A stretch of 64,000 nucleotides of DNA, taken from Nocardia aurantia. Its GTDB lineage: Bacteria > Actinomycetota > Actinomycetes > Mycobacteriales > Mycobacteriaceae. This document shows, piece by piece, positions 41,255-49,392 of this stretch. The stretch lies in NCBI RefSeq assembly GCF_009604425.1, contig NZ_WEGI01000006.1:248001-312000 (forward strand), read 5' to 3'. The position numbers and the translations under genes were made by a program. The notes below the pieces were generated by a model. It was not told the origin of the DNA, did no database searches, and saw only the letters and a list, made by a program, of their open reading frames with translations. Each line of letters begins with the position of its first letter. The first letter of the stretch is position 1.

Positions 41255-42363
41255 GACAGCCTCGCGATCGCGGCGCGGCCACCCTCGAGGAATTCCCGCC
41301 AGTCCGGGCCTCCGGACTTGGTGCGCGGTTCCACCACGCCGTGCAGGTATTTGTTCAGAATGGCCAGGTCCTCGGGCTGGCGGCGGGCCAGCGAACCGAT
41401 CAGCGATCCCGCGAGCGTCTCCGCGCGCAGTTGCCGGTCGCCGAAGAACTGGCTGTGCAGGATGGCGTCCTCCAGGACGCCGATCTGCTCGGCGGTGGAC
41501 AGCGCCGATTCCAGCTTGTCGTCGTCGGCGCTCGCGGCGGCCGACGCGGCCCGCAGATCGGCGAAGCTGTCCAGCAGGATGTCGAGCAGGGTGGGCGGCA
41601 GTTCCAGTTCGATGCTGTGCCGGCGCAGCAGTTCCGAGGTGCGGAAGCGCACGATCTCGGCCTCGCTGCGCTTGTTGGACACCACCGGGATCCGCACGAA
41701 GTTGAACCGGCGCTTCAGCGCCGAGGACAGATCGTTGACGCCGCGGTCGCGGCTGTTGGCGGTCGCGATGATCGAGAAGCCCGGCTGTGCGAACACGACA
41801 TTGTCGTCGTCCAGTTCGGGGATCGAGACGTACTTCTCCGACAGGATGGAGATCAGCGCATCCTGCACATCGCTGGTGGAACGGGTGAGCTCCTCGAAGC
41901 GGCCGATGACCCCCCGCTCCATCGCGGTCATGATCGGCGACGGGATCATCGACTCCCGCGACTGGCCCTTGGCGATGACCATCGAGATGTTCCACGAGTA
42001 CTTGATGTGGTCCTCGGTGGTGCCGGCGGTGCCCTGCACCACCAGCGTCGAATTGCGGCTGATCGCCGCGGACAGCAGTTCCGCCAGCCAGCTCTTGCCG
42101 GTGCCCGGGTCGCCGATGAGCAGCAGGCCGCGGTCGGAGGCCAGTGTCACGATGCTGCGTTCGACGAAACTCCGGTCGCCGAACCACTTCTGCTCGATCT
42201 GCCGGTCCAGGCCGTCGGCGCGTTCGGAACCGAGGATGAACAGCCGCACCATCTTCGGGCTCAACCGCCAGGCGAAGGGCTTGTGGCCGTCGTCGACGGA
42301 CTCCAGCCAGTCGAGTTCCTCGGCGTATTTGACTTCGGCGGGGGCGCGCAGGATTTCGGTCAT
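41251..42363 (-). CDS. MoxR-type AAA+ ATPase (YehL-like)
   Basis: 370 residues from ATG 42363. Walker A is GLLLIGDPGTGKSWLAELL near 78. The Walker B region reads MERGVIGRFEELTRSTSDVQ, with Glu in place of the usual Asp, as I recall for this subgroup. Sensor 1 is FSIIATANSRDRGVNDLSSA, and the arginine-finger segment is LKRRFNFVRIPVVSNKRS. MoxR ATPases work with vWA proteins to remodel or activate a client, here presumably the DUF5682 protein. There are 10 bases from the vWA gene stop, and it overlaps the DUF5682 start. Confidence 0.9.
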   Translation of the reverse strand: MTEILRAPAEVKYAEELDWLESVDDGHKPFAWRLSPKMVRLFILGSERADGLDRQIEQKWFGDRSFVERSIVTLASDRGLLLIGDPGTGKSWLAELLSAAISRNSTLVVQGTAGTTEDHIKYSWNISMVIAKGQSRESMIPSPIMTAMERGVIGRFEELTRSTSDVQDALISILSEKYVSIPELDDDNVVFAQPGFSIIATANSRDRGVNDLSSALKRRFNFVRIPVVSNKRSEAEIVRFRTSELLRRHSIELELPPTLLDILLDSFADLRAASAAASADDDKLESALSTAEQIGVLEDAILHSQFFGDRQLRAETLAGSLIGSLARRQPEDLAILNKYLHGVVEPRTKSGGPDWREFLEGGRAAIARLS

Positions 42364-42373
42364 GGTCGGTCTC

Positions 42374-43882
42374 CTAGTCGAGAAAGTTCTTGAGTTCGTC
42401 CACGAGTTTCTGGATGCGCCCCGAGATGACCGGGGTGCCCAGGGCCTTGAACCGCTCGCGGAACCACGGGTTGACGCTCTGCTGGTTGGAGCTGTTGACC
42501 GAGCCGACCGGGATCAGCTTGACCCCGGACCGGTACACCGCCTCCATGCTCTGGAACAGCGGTTGCGAGCGGTCGAACTCGTAGAAGTCCGAGATCCACA
42601 CCAGCACGGTGTTTCTCGGATCGGTGATCTTCGGTTGTGCCATCGCCATCGCCACCGGGCCGTCGTTGCCGCCACCCAGATTGGTGCGCAGCAGCACCTC
42701 GAACGGGTCGTGCACCCACGGGGTGAGGTCGATGGCGCGGGTGTCGTAGGCGATGAGGTGCACGTCCACCTTGGGCAGGCCGGCGAAGATCGAGGCGAGG
42801 ATCGTGCAGTTGACCATCGAGTCGGTCATCGAACCCGACTGGTCGACGACCACGATCATCCGGGCGGGCGTGGTGCGCTTCGCGGAATGCTTGTAGTACA
42901 AGCGATCGACGTAGAGGCGCTGGTCCTCCGGATTCCAGTTCGGCAGGTTCTTCCAGATCGTGCGGTCGGTGTCGAGATTGCGCAGGATCCGTTTGGGCGG
43001 CACCGACCGGTCGACCGTGCCGGCGCTCGACTGCTGCACCTGGGTGCGCAGCACCTGCGCGACCTCGTCGACGTAGCGTCGGATCAGCGCCTTGGCGTTG
43101 GCCAGCGCGACACCGGACAGATTGTGCTTGTCCCGCAACAACTGTTCGATCAACGACATGCTCGGCGTGAGCTGCGCGGCCAGCCGGGGATCGGCCAGCA
43201 CCTCGCGCAGCCGCATCCGGCCGACCAGATCGGATTCCAGTTCGGCGAGGACGCCGCGCACCGAATCGCAACCCTCCGGGCCGAGAGCCCGGCGCAGCCA
43301 GCTCGCGTCGGCCTGCCAGCCGGACAACTGGTCCGCGCTCACCGAGCCGGAACCGGTGGCGAAGATGTTCAGCAGCAGTTTGGAGGCCAGCGCGGCGGTG
43401 CGGACGTCGCGGGCCCCGACCGTTCCGGCAACCTCGACGACCGAATCGGAGCCGGAATCCGTTGCCGCCTTGACGGTTTCCGACGGCTCTACGGAATCGG
43501 ACGCCGCCGTTACGGTTTCCGGTTCCTCAGCGGAATCCGTTGCCGCCGTGTCAGTTTCCGGATCAGCGGCGGGCTCTGGCGCGCCGGCGGCCCCGGGCGC
43601 ATCGGTGGGCTCGGGCGCATCAGTGGGCTCGGAGCCGGCGAGGTCGATCTGCTCGAATTCCGGCCCGAGATCCGGAAACCGTTGCACCACATTGTCGATG
43701 GAGACGCCGCGGTCCAGCACGACCAGCGGCAGGCCGATGTCCCTCACGATCGCGGCACCGGCCGACTCCAGGGCGGGCGACGGCTCGTCGCCGAAGATGC
43801 CGGCCAGCAGGCGCCAGTACAGCACCTGACGGCGGGCCTCGTGACCGGCCGCGGCGGCCGGTTGCGGGGATACGGTACTCAT
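42374..43882 (-). CDS. vWA-domain protein (YehP/CoxE-like)
   Basis: 502 residues; its ATG overlaps the previous stop (ATGA). Residues 75-150 are an acidic Pro/Ala/Thr/Ser linker that is probably flexible. The C-terminal vWA domain has the MIDAS motif MIVVVDQSGSMTDSMVNC near 325 and later VHLIAYDTRAIDLTPW and VLVWISDFYEFDR. This is the metal-dependent protein-binding partner of a MoxR ATPase. The linker has accumulated Glu-Thr/Asp-Ser repeats, such as SETVKAATDS and PETVTAASDS. Confidence 0.88.
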   Translation of the reverse strand: MSTVSPQPAAAAGHEARRQVLYWRLLAGIFGDEPSPALESAGAAIVRDIGLPLVVLDRGVSIDNVVQRFPDLGPEFEQIDLAGSEPTDAPEPTDAPGAAGAPEPAADPETDTAATDSAEEPETVTAASDSVEPSETVKAATDSGSDSVVEVAGTVGARDVRTAALASKLLLNIFATGSGSVSADQLSGWQADASWLRRALGPEGCDSVRGVLAELESDLVGRMRLREVLADPRLAAQLTPSMSLIEQLLRDKHNLSGVALANAKALIRRYVDEVAQVLRTQVQQSSAGTVDRSVPPKRILRNLDTDRTIWKNLPNWNPEDQRLYVDRLYYKHSAKRTTPARMIVVVDQSGSMTDSMVNCTILASIFAGLPKVDVHLIAYDTRAIDLTPWVHDPFEVLLRTNLGGGNDGPVAMAMAQPKITDPRNTVLVWISDFYEFDRSQPLFQSMEAVYRSGVKLIPVGSVNSSNQQSVNPWFRERFKALGTPVISGRIQKLVDELKNFLD

Positions 43883-45255
43883 TTGCGCAGCAGCCTTCCC
43901 GCTCGCTCCCGGAGGACCGCGATCGAGTCTCCCGACTTCGCTTGCGCCTTGGCCACTTTCGGATCCGTCGGGCCCAGCGCCCAGTCGCCGCCGTGGATGG
44001 TGACCATCTCGCCCTTGACCTTGCGGCGCACCGCGAGCGGACGCAGCGACCACTGGCCCGCGTCCCAGCGCAGCAGGCCGAGACAGGCCGCGGAGTTCGA
44101 CACCGCCACCGGCGTGAGCGGGCCCGATGCCGGCAGCCGGTCGAGTTCGAGCCGGAGGGCGTGCTCGCCGAGGCACAGCACGCCGTCGGTGACGCGGTAT
44201 CCCTCCAGGAAAACCGGTTCGGCGATGTGCACCGGGTCGCGGTCCAGTGGCGGCACGGCCGGGGCGACCGCGTCGGCGAACTGCACCGTCGCGGTGGCGA
44301 ACGGGTCCGCGGCGGTACCGACGGCCGCGCGGTCGTCGTACCACCACAGGTCACCGCTCGCGGACAGCGGCATATCGGTGATGTCGAGGGCGCGGTGCTC
44401 GGCCAGGGCCGTCAACAGGTGTGGATGCCCGCTCAGCAACTGCCAGACCGTGGGGCCGACGATGGTGTCGACCTTGGCGGCGCCCACACTGATCCGTACC
44501 CGGCGCGGGGCGGCGCCCGACGCCTCCAGGACCGCGTACACCTGCACCTGGACGGCGGTGCCGTGCTCGTGCACGTCCGCGCCGAGGATCAGCAGCCGGC
44601 CGGAGACCGGTGCGGTCTCGAATTCGGTACCGCGCCAGGACAACAGCAGTGCGCGCGACCACAGGTCGGCCCAGCGGCGGGCCGGCACCCGCTCCATCGC
44701 GGCCACCGGATCGCAGGCCCGCAACTCGGCGGCCAGACCGTCGAGCAGCACCGCCGGACGGCGCAGCGACGGCTCCGCGAGCAGCGCCTCGACCGCGCGA
44801 TCCGCGGACGCCATGAGATCGTCGTCGATACCGCACCAGCCGGCGATGGCGACCTCGGCCAGCCAGGCACGGCTGCTTTCGACGGCGAAGTGCTCGGCCG
44901 GGCCCGTGTCCGGCGACTCCCAGCCGGCGCGGGTGCGGCCGAGCGCGGTGTCGAGCCGGTCCAGCAGTGCGTCGTGCACGGCGCCGTTGATCGCCGAGCG
45001 CGCGGCGGCCAGGGCCGCGAGCCGCTCCCGGCCGACGACGCCGGTGCTCAGATCGGCGACGGCCGCCGCGACCGGCGCGCCCAGCGGCGATCCGGCGACC
45101 GCGGCGGCCAGCGCCCGCAATGCCGTGGACTGCCGCTCCCCCACCCGGGCGAACCCGTCGACCAGCGCGTCGTCGAAATCGGCGACCACCTGCTGTGCCT
45201 CGGCCACGCCGGCGGGCGCCTCGTCGAGCAGGGCGCCCAATTGCACTCCCATCAT
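43879..45255 (-). CDS. SWIM-associated partner protein (YehQ C-terminal-like)
   Basis: 458 residues; its ATG shares one base with the SWIM gene stop, and it overlaps the vWA start. The N-terminal half is Ala-rich helical (DDALVDGFARVGERQSTALR). The C-terminal half contains SWRGTEFETAPVSGRLLILG, LGLLRWDAGQWSLRPLAVRR and VTIHGGDWALGPTDPKVAKA. As far as I recall, in E. coli these parts and the SWIM finger form one protein, YehQ. Here they are two tightly coupled genes. No catalytic motif is visible; it is probably a structural or recognition subunit. Confidence 0.72.
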   Translation of the reverse strand: MMGVQLGALLDEAPAGVAEAQQVVADFDDALVDGFARVGERQSTALRALAAAVAGSPLGAPVAAAVADLSTGVVGRERLAALAAARSAINGAVHDALLDRLDTALGRTRAGWESPDTGPAEHFAVESSRAWLAEVAIAGWCGIDDDLMASADRAVEALLAEPSLRRPAVLLDGLAAELRACDPVAAMERVPARRWADLWSRALLLSWRGTEFETAPVSGRLLILGADVHEHGTAVQVQVYAVLEASGAAPRRVRISVGAAKVDTIVGPTVWQLLSGHPHLLTALAEHRALDITDMPLSASGDLWWYDDRAAVGTAADPFATATVQFADAVAPAVPPLDRDPVHIAEPVFLEGYRVTDGVLCLGEHALRLELDRLPASGPLTPVAVSNSAACLGLLRWDAGQWSLRPLAVRRKVKGEMVTIHGGDWALGPTDPKVAKAQAKSGDSIAVLRERAGRLLRK

Positions 45256-45767
45256 CAGCGACCCACCCCCGCCGGGAACCAGTGCAACTCGGGTATCGGC
45301 GTACTGGTACCCGGCAGCTCCAGATAGGTGAGGTGCCGCAGGAACCGGGCGAAGACCGCCGCGGCCGGCGCGGGATCACGAGTTCCGTTGAGGCTGTGCA
45401 GGATCGAGCCGCCCTCGGGCACCTCCACCCGCAGATACCGAGCGACGCGGTCCTCCCCGTACTGCAGCACCGCCTCGTCGACGAGCGACTGCAGATGTTT
45501 GCAGGCGTAATTGCCCGACAGGCCACCGCACGGCCGATTGTTGTTGGTGCTGCAGCTCAGCCCGTGCGTGCCCGCCGTGATCGAGGCGACGTAGACGCGG
45601 GCGATGTCCGAGCCGCTGGACACCACGCCCTGCAGCCGGCCGTCGGCGAGCTCGACGAAGGGCACCTTCGCCAGTTTGCGCGGCGCCACCGCCGCCACCA
45701 TCGGCTGCGCGGCAACGCGCGCCGGATCAAGCGTAACCGCTTGTGGGTCAATGATTTTCGAGACCAC
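45255..45767 (-). CDS. SWIM zinc-finger protein, first gene of the yeh-like operon
   Basis: 170 residues. I start it at GTG 45767 because GGAGG lies 6 bases upstream; an ATG at 45803 has none. The SWIM finger is GLSCSTNNNRPCGGLSGNYA followed by CKH, i.e. C-x7-C-x8-C-x-H, near 95. SWIM fingers bind nucleic acid or protein. It opens a five-gene operon whose members all overlap or nearly touch, so the products are probably one complex. Confidence 0.82.
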   Translation of the reverse strand: MVSKIIDPQAVTLDPARVAAQPMVAAVAPRKLAKVPFVELADGRLQGVVSSGSDIARVYVASITAGTHGLSCSTNNNRPCGGLSGNYACKHLQSLVDEAVLQYGEDRVARYLRVEVPEGGSILHSLNGTRDPAPAAAVFARFLRHLTYLELPGTSTPIPELHWFPAGVGR

Positions 45768-46227
45768 CTGTAGCCTCCCGTTCGGTCGCGATGGGACAAA
45801 CATAGGTCATCGCACCGACAAGTTCCGGACGGGGCCGAGGTCGTCGGTCGCGGGCCGACAATGGAACAGCTGACGGGTACAGTCGGGCGCCGGAGACTGC
45901 GTGCTCCGGCCGCACATCGAACCTGCGCTCTCCGCACGCATCCCACACAAGCGATTCCGGCCATATCATTTGGGGCAGGCCGCTGAGGCGAGACTCGTCG
46001 CCGTCAAGGCAGCGGTGTGCGCCGGTGGCGTTGTCGATCCAGGACGACAGTTGCGCTTCCGCTTCCGGATGTCACCCATACCTCGTGACCTGCAAGCATT
46101 TCGGCTGGGTCCGGAGTGGGACGAGTAGGACGAGGCCGTGGTCCGGCGTCGGTCGTATGGTCGGAGACCGTAGGCCGCTGCCCGCCTCCGTCGGGGACGG
46201 GGCGGTTCGCGGTGGACGCAGGGCCGA
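45768..46227. other. 460-base gap between the yeh-like operon and the HNH gene
   Basis: No convincing gene. A 75-codon minus-strand frame (46004-46231) starts inside the HNH stop codon (ATGA) and ends GHEVWVTSGSGSATVVLD then DRQRHRRTPLP. Its first half is Pro/Arg/Thr-rich and probably not a folded protein. The operon promoter must lie in the last 130 bases, but no standard -35/-10 pair is clear. Confidence 0.4.
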
Positions 46228-47862
46228 TCATGCCTGTTTTCGGGAGTCCGGCTCGGCGGTGGGCGCGAAGTAATCACCCGGGTGGTGGTACCTGTTCACT
46301 CGGGGCTGCCGGGCCGGGTCGATGTGTGCTGGTGGAATCCATTGGGTACGACCAGCATTGCGGTTCCCGGCCTCGACTGTGCCGGTTTTCCACGCGGTCG
46401 CGCTCGTCCCGGCCTGTTGGTGGTGCGGTTCACACACGAACGTCAACTGGTCGGCGTCGGTGGTACCACCGGCGGCCCAGTCGGTCCGATGGTGTACCTG
46501 GCACAGGAACCCGGGTTTGGTGCAGCCGGGAAAGGTGCAACCGACGTCGCGGGCGTGCATGATGATTCGCTGATCCGCGGTCGCGATTCGTTTGGTGCGG
46601 CCCAGGTAGAGGGGGCGGCCGTCGTGGTGGTCGAACAGGGCTAGGTAGTGGTGGGCGTGGGACGCCAGTCGTAAGGCGTCACCGATGGAGATCATCGCGC
46701 CACCGCCGGTGGCTACCGGTGGGCCGGAGACTACGACTGGTCCGGTGCCGGTGCCGGTCCCTGTGCCCGTGCCTGCGGGGGTACCGACGGCGGTGCCGGT
46801 CCCTGCGCCCGCGCCCGCGCCTGCGGCCACGGGGGCACCGACGGCGGTACCGGTGGCGCTACGGGTAGCGGTGGCGCTGCCCCTGGCAGTCACGGCGCCG
46901 GTGGCGATGCGGGTGTCGGGTGTGACCTGAGCGACGGCGTCCTCCAGCTCTTGCAGGCTCATCGACACGATCATCGTCACCGGCAGACCACGATGCTGCC
47001 CGAGTTCACCCGAAGCGACACAGTTCCGCAGAACGGCTTTGAACGCATCGTGCTGGCGTTGCCCGGCAGTACGCGAATCACGTTGCACCGCCGCCTCATC
47101 CGGTTCGGCGTCGGTGACCGGTGCCGGGTCGCCAGGGTTGAGGACACCGGGCTTGGCCCACTTGGCGAAGATCGTCTCGAGCAGGGCACGAGTTTCCGGG
47201 TCGACGACCATTGTGCACGTGGTCATCAGATCCGGGCCCTGGCGGCCCATTGTGAACGTCCGGCGCCGTTCCCGATCCACATCGGTGAACGTCCCGTCCG
47301 GGTTGACGATCATGTCGAGCCGGTCGGCGACCTTACGCAACTGGTCCGGCCGCATCTCCCGCGCCAAACCCGCCAGCATCGCTTCGGCTTCCGCCCGTTC
47401 CGCGGCATCCACCACCGCCGGTAACCGGTGCATCGCATCCCGAATGATGCTTACGTGCGCGGGGGCCAGTACACCTTCGCGATACGCAGCGGCGGTCTCC
47501 GGAAGTGGTGGATGAAGGCTTTCACCGGTCATTGCGGTGCGAGGTGCGAGGTCGTCGGCGGCTCGCCAGCGGGCGCGGGCTTCGGCGGGGGTGATACGCA
47601 GTGTGTCAGCGAGGGTGTCCACCAGATTGTTGGCCGGGAACTCGGTATTCGACCACTGCTCACGCATCTGCGCCGTCCATTCCAGGCTTACGGCGGGCAG
47701 CATCCGCACCACCGCCTCCACCCGCCGGATCACCGTCAGGCGATCCCGGTTCGACCACAACCCGGTCGCCAGCTCCGACACCCGGACGGCAGCAGCCTCC
47801 AGCGCACAGAGAACATCCTCCGCAGCAGGGTCGGCAACGGCTACTTCCGGACTCGAACACAT
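46228..47862 (-). CDS. DUF222-HNH endonuclease-like protein (13E12 family)
   Basis: 544 residues. The DUF222 region (30-330) includes LADTLRITPAEARARWRAAD and RTFTMGRQGPDLMTTCTMVV. The C-terminal HNH motif is CTFPGCTKPGFLCQVHH, then DWAAGGTTDADQLTFVCEPHH. Between them lies a Gly/Thr/Ala/Val insertion (about 330-390) encoded by simple GT/CC-rich repeats at 46738-46880. These genes are repeated in Mycobacterium and Nocardia genomes and are thought to be mobile or selfish; nuclease activity is presumed. It stands alone between the operon and the P-loop gene. Confidence 0.88.
   Translation of the reverse strand: MCSSPEVAVADPAAEDVLCALEAAAVRVSELATGLWSNRDRLTVIRRVEAVVRMLPAVSLEWTAQMREQWSNTEFPANNLVDTLADTLRITPAEARARWRAADDLAPRTAMTGESLHPPLPETAAAYREGVLAPAHVSIIRDAMHRLPAVVDAAERAEAEAMLAGLAREMRPDQLRKVADRLDMIVNPDGTFTDVDRERRRTFTMGRQGPDLMTTCTMVVDPETRALLETIFAKWAKPGVLNPGDPAPVTDAEPDEAAVQRDSRTAGQRQHDAFKAVLRNCVASGELGQHRGLPVTMIVSMSLQELEDAVAQVTPDTRIATGAVTARGSATATRSATGTAVGAPVAAGAGAGAGTGTAVGTPAGTGTGTGTGTGPVVVSGPPVATGGGAMISIGDALRLASHAHHYLALFDHHDGRPLYLGRTKRIATADQRIIMHARDVGCTFPGCTKPGFLCQVHHRTDWAAGGTTDADQLTFVCEPHHQQAGTSATAWKTGTVEAGNRNAGRTQWIPPAHIDPARQPRVNRYHHPGDYFAPTAEPDSRKQA
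46738..46880. repeat. Low-complexity GGTGCC/CCGGTG repeats within the HNH gene
   Basis: Imperfect 6-base units (CCGGTG, CCTGTG, CCCGCG) and two longer copies around ACGGCGGTGCCGGTCC-type text encode alternating Gly-Thr and Gly-Ala. It is replication-slippage-prone and keeps the reading frame. Confidence 0.6.
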
Positions 47863-48090
47863 GAGCTAATTCTAGCTGCCGCAGAATCGGACACGCCAGC
47901 AGAAAGTCACCGCTACCAGCACATTCGGGCGTGTCGAACCCCTACAAGGAGTGCGGCGACCGGAGACGATGATCGGTGCCACATCACCTCCGAATCCGCC
48001 GATCACGACAGCGACAGCGACAGGGACCACAGCGATGCGAACGCGGGCCGACAGTGGCCGGACGGACCGTCCCGCCGATAGGTTGGAGCC

Positions 48091-48726
48091 ATGCTGATTT
48101 GGCTCAACGGACCTTTCGGCGGCGGGAAGACCCAGACCGCGCAAGAGTTGCGCCGGCGGCTGCCCGGCAGTGTCGTGTGCGATCCGGAGGAGGTCGGCTT
48201 CGGACTCCACCGGATGCTGCCGCCCGCGTTGCGCGGCGACTTCCAGGACTTCCCGAGCTGGCGGCAGGGCGTGTACGAGGTTCTCGATCATGTGCTCGCC
48301 AGGCACGACGGTGTGGTGATCGCGCCTATGACCGTCGCCGACCCCCGGTATTTCGCCGAGACCGTGGGCCGATTGCGCGCGGCCGGCCACGACGTCCGGC
48401 ATTTCGCGTTGCTGGCCGAGCGGGACACGGTGCTGGACCGTCTCCGCGATCGCGGGCTCGGGGTCGCGCCGATCCTGCGGGCCGTCGGCCGGGCCGATCT
48501 GCTGCTGCGCCGTGAGCGGTTCGCCGTGGACAAGCTCGACTACTGCCTCGAGCAGTTGAGCAAACCGGAGTTCGGCGAACATATCCGGACCGACTCGATC
48601 CCGGTGACAGCGGTCTGCGACCGGATCGCCGGGACGATCGGCGTGAATCTCGTGCCCGATACCGACAGCCGAATTCGGGGCAAGCTGCGTCGGACGGCCG
48701 TCACGATCGGCCATATCCGGAGGTAA
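48091..48726 (+). CDS. P-loop ATP-binding protein, TmrB-like
   Basis: 211 residues with an N-terminal Walker A, LIWLNGPFGGGKTQTAQELR, followed by VVCDPEEVGFGLHRMLP. This is the pattern of the tunicamycin-resistance protein TmrB and of kinase-like relatives. Later conserved parts are VVIAPMTVADPRYFAETV and FALLAERDTVLDRLRDRG. The role may be small-molecule phosphorylation or antibiotic sequestration, inferred from family only. It is transcribed alone. The 230 bases before it hold no gene. Confidence 0.8.
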   Translation: MLIWLNGPFGGGKTQTAQELRRRLPGSVVCDPEEVGFGLHRMLPPALRGDFQDFPSWRQGVYEVLDHVLARHDGVVIAPMTVADPRYFAETVGRLRAAGHDVRHFALLAERDTVLDRLRDRGLGVAPILRAVGRADLLLRRERFAVDKLDYCLEQLSKPEFGEHIRTDSIPVTAVCDRIAGTIGVNLVPDTDSRIRGKLRRTAVTIGHIRR

Positions 48727-48866
48727 CCGGATCTCTGGCGAATCACCCACGACAACACCCATCACCCGACGTACAATCACATCAACCGACTTGTGACACA
48801 ACGTCGAGCCGGTTGCGCATACTCCATGATTATTCGACCAGATAACCACCGATCGAAGCCGACCGA

Positions 48867-48885
48867 GCGGAACCCGACGTTCCGC
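48867..48885. repeat. Perfect 7-bp hairpin upstream of a small ORF
   Basis: GCGGAAC-5-GTTCCGC. It is 50 bases before the 11-codon ORF at 48935 and could be an RNA hairpin or an operator. Confidence 0.4.
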
Positions 48886-48934
48886 CGATCGGAAGAATGA
48901 TTGCCGGTCGGTCCCCGATCAACCGGAGGGTGAA

Positions 48935-48970
48935 ATGGCGAATCAAACGTTGACGAAGCTCGGGGGCTGA
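48935..48970 (+). CDS. 11-residue leader-like ORF (MANQTLTKLGG)
   Basis: ATG 48935 is preceded by a strong GGAGGGTGA ribosome-binding site at about 5 bases. The frame stops after eleven codons, ending Gly-Gly. The next gene begins 48 bases downstream. Translation of such a short ORF with a good ribosome-binding site could regulate the next gene as a leader peptide, or it may be a vestige. Confidence 0.4.
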   Translation: MANQTLTKLGG

Positions 48971-49018
48971 TGGTGTTCGAATAGCCCGGTCCGCTGGACC
49001 GATCAGAAGGGGTGTGTT

Positions 49019-49390
49019 ATGGATCAGCAATTACTACCCGACGAATTGCGGGCCGATCACCACATGCGTTTCACGGCTACCGACTATCCGGTCAGCCAGG
49101 TCAATCCCGTCACCGGCTACCGTACTGCATTGTACCGATCGGGCAGTGATACGGATTTCATCGGATGGATCGAGCTGGTGAACGATCACAGCACCGCCGG
49201 ATACATCTTTTTTCAGCGGCCTGTCACCGGGCCGGGCCTCAGCGAATCCCGTTATGTCATCCTGGATGTTCTCCCAGAACTACTCGATCCGCTGCTGAGA
49301 ATTCTGCACAGTGACGAGCCGCTTCAGGTACGTTTCTTCCAGGGCTCGGACGACGCTGATGCGGTCGCATTCCTGGAGCATCGACAATAG
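49019..49390 (+). CDS. Hypothetical protein, 123 aa
   Basis: The ATG at 49019 is preceded by AGAAGGGG. The product is 123 residues, soluble and acidic: HHMRFTATDYPVSQVNPVTG, DTDFIGWIELVNDHSTAGY, YVILDVLPELLDPLLRILHS. I recognise no family. The mix of aromatic residues and beta strands followed by a helix looks like a small globular domain. It ends 3 bases from the convergent glycosyltransferase gene. The leader ORF at 48935 may regulate it. Confidence 0.6.
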   Translation: MDQQLLPDELRADHHMRFTATDYPVSQVNPVTGYRTALYRSGSDTDFIGWIELVNDHSTAGYIFFQRPVTGPGLSESRYVILDVLPELLDPLLRILHSDEPLQVRFFQGSDDADAVAFLEHRQ

Positions 49391-49392
49391 GA

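Noticed and set aside
39464..45331. A 1955-codon plus-strand open frame across the yeh-like operon
   Set aside because: It is antisense to five genes with clear motifs; its translation is Arg/Pro/Ala/Gln-rich without domains. Long antisense frames are expected at this GC content.
45768..45803. ATG start 12 codons upstream for the SWIM protein
   Set aside because: There is no ribosome-binding site before it; GTG 45767 has GGAGG 6 bases upstream.
46004..46231. A 75-codon ORF overlapping the HNH stop codon
   Set aside because: The overlap is suggestive of coupling, but its first half is low-complexity Pro/Arg/Thr text and no family pattern appears; kept only as a note in the gap entry.
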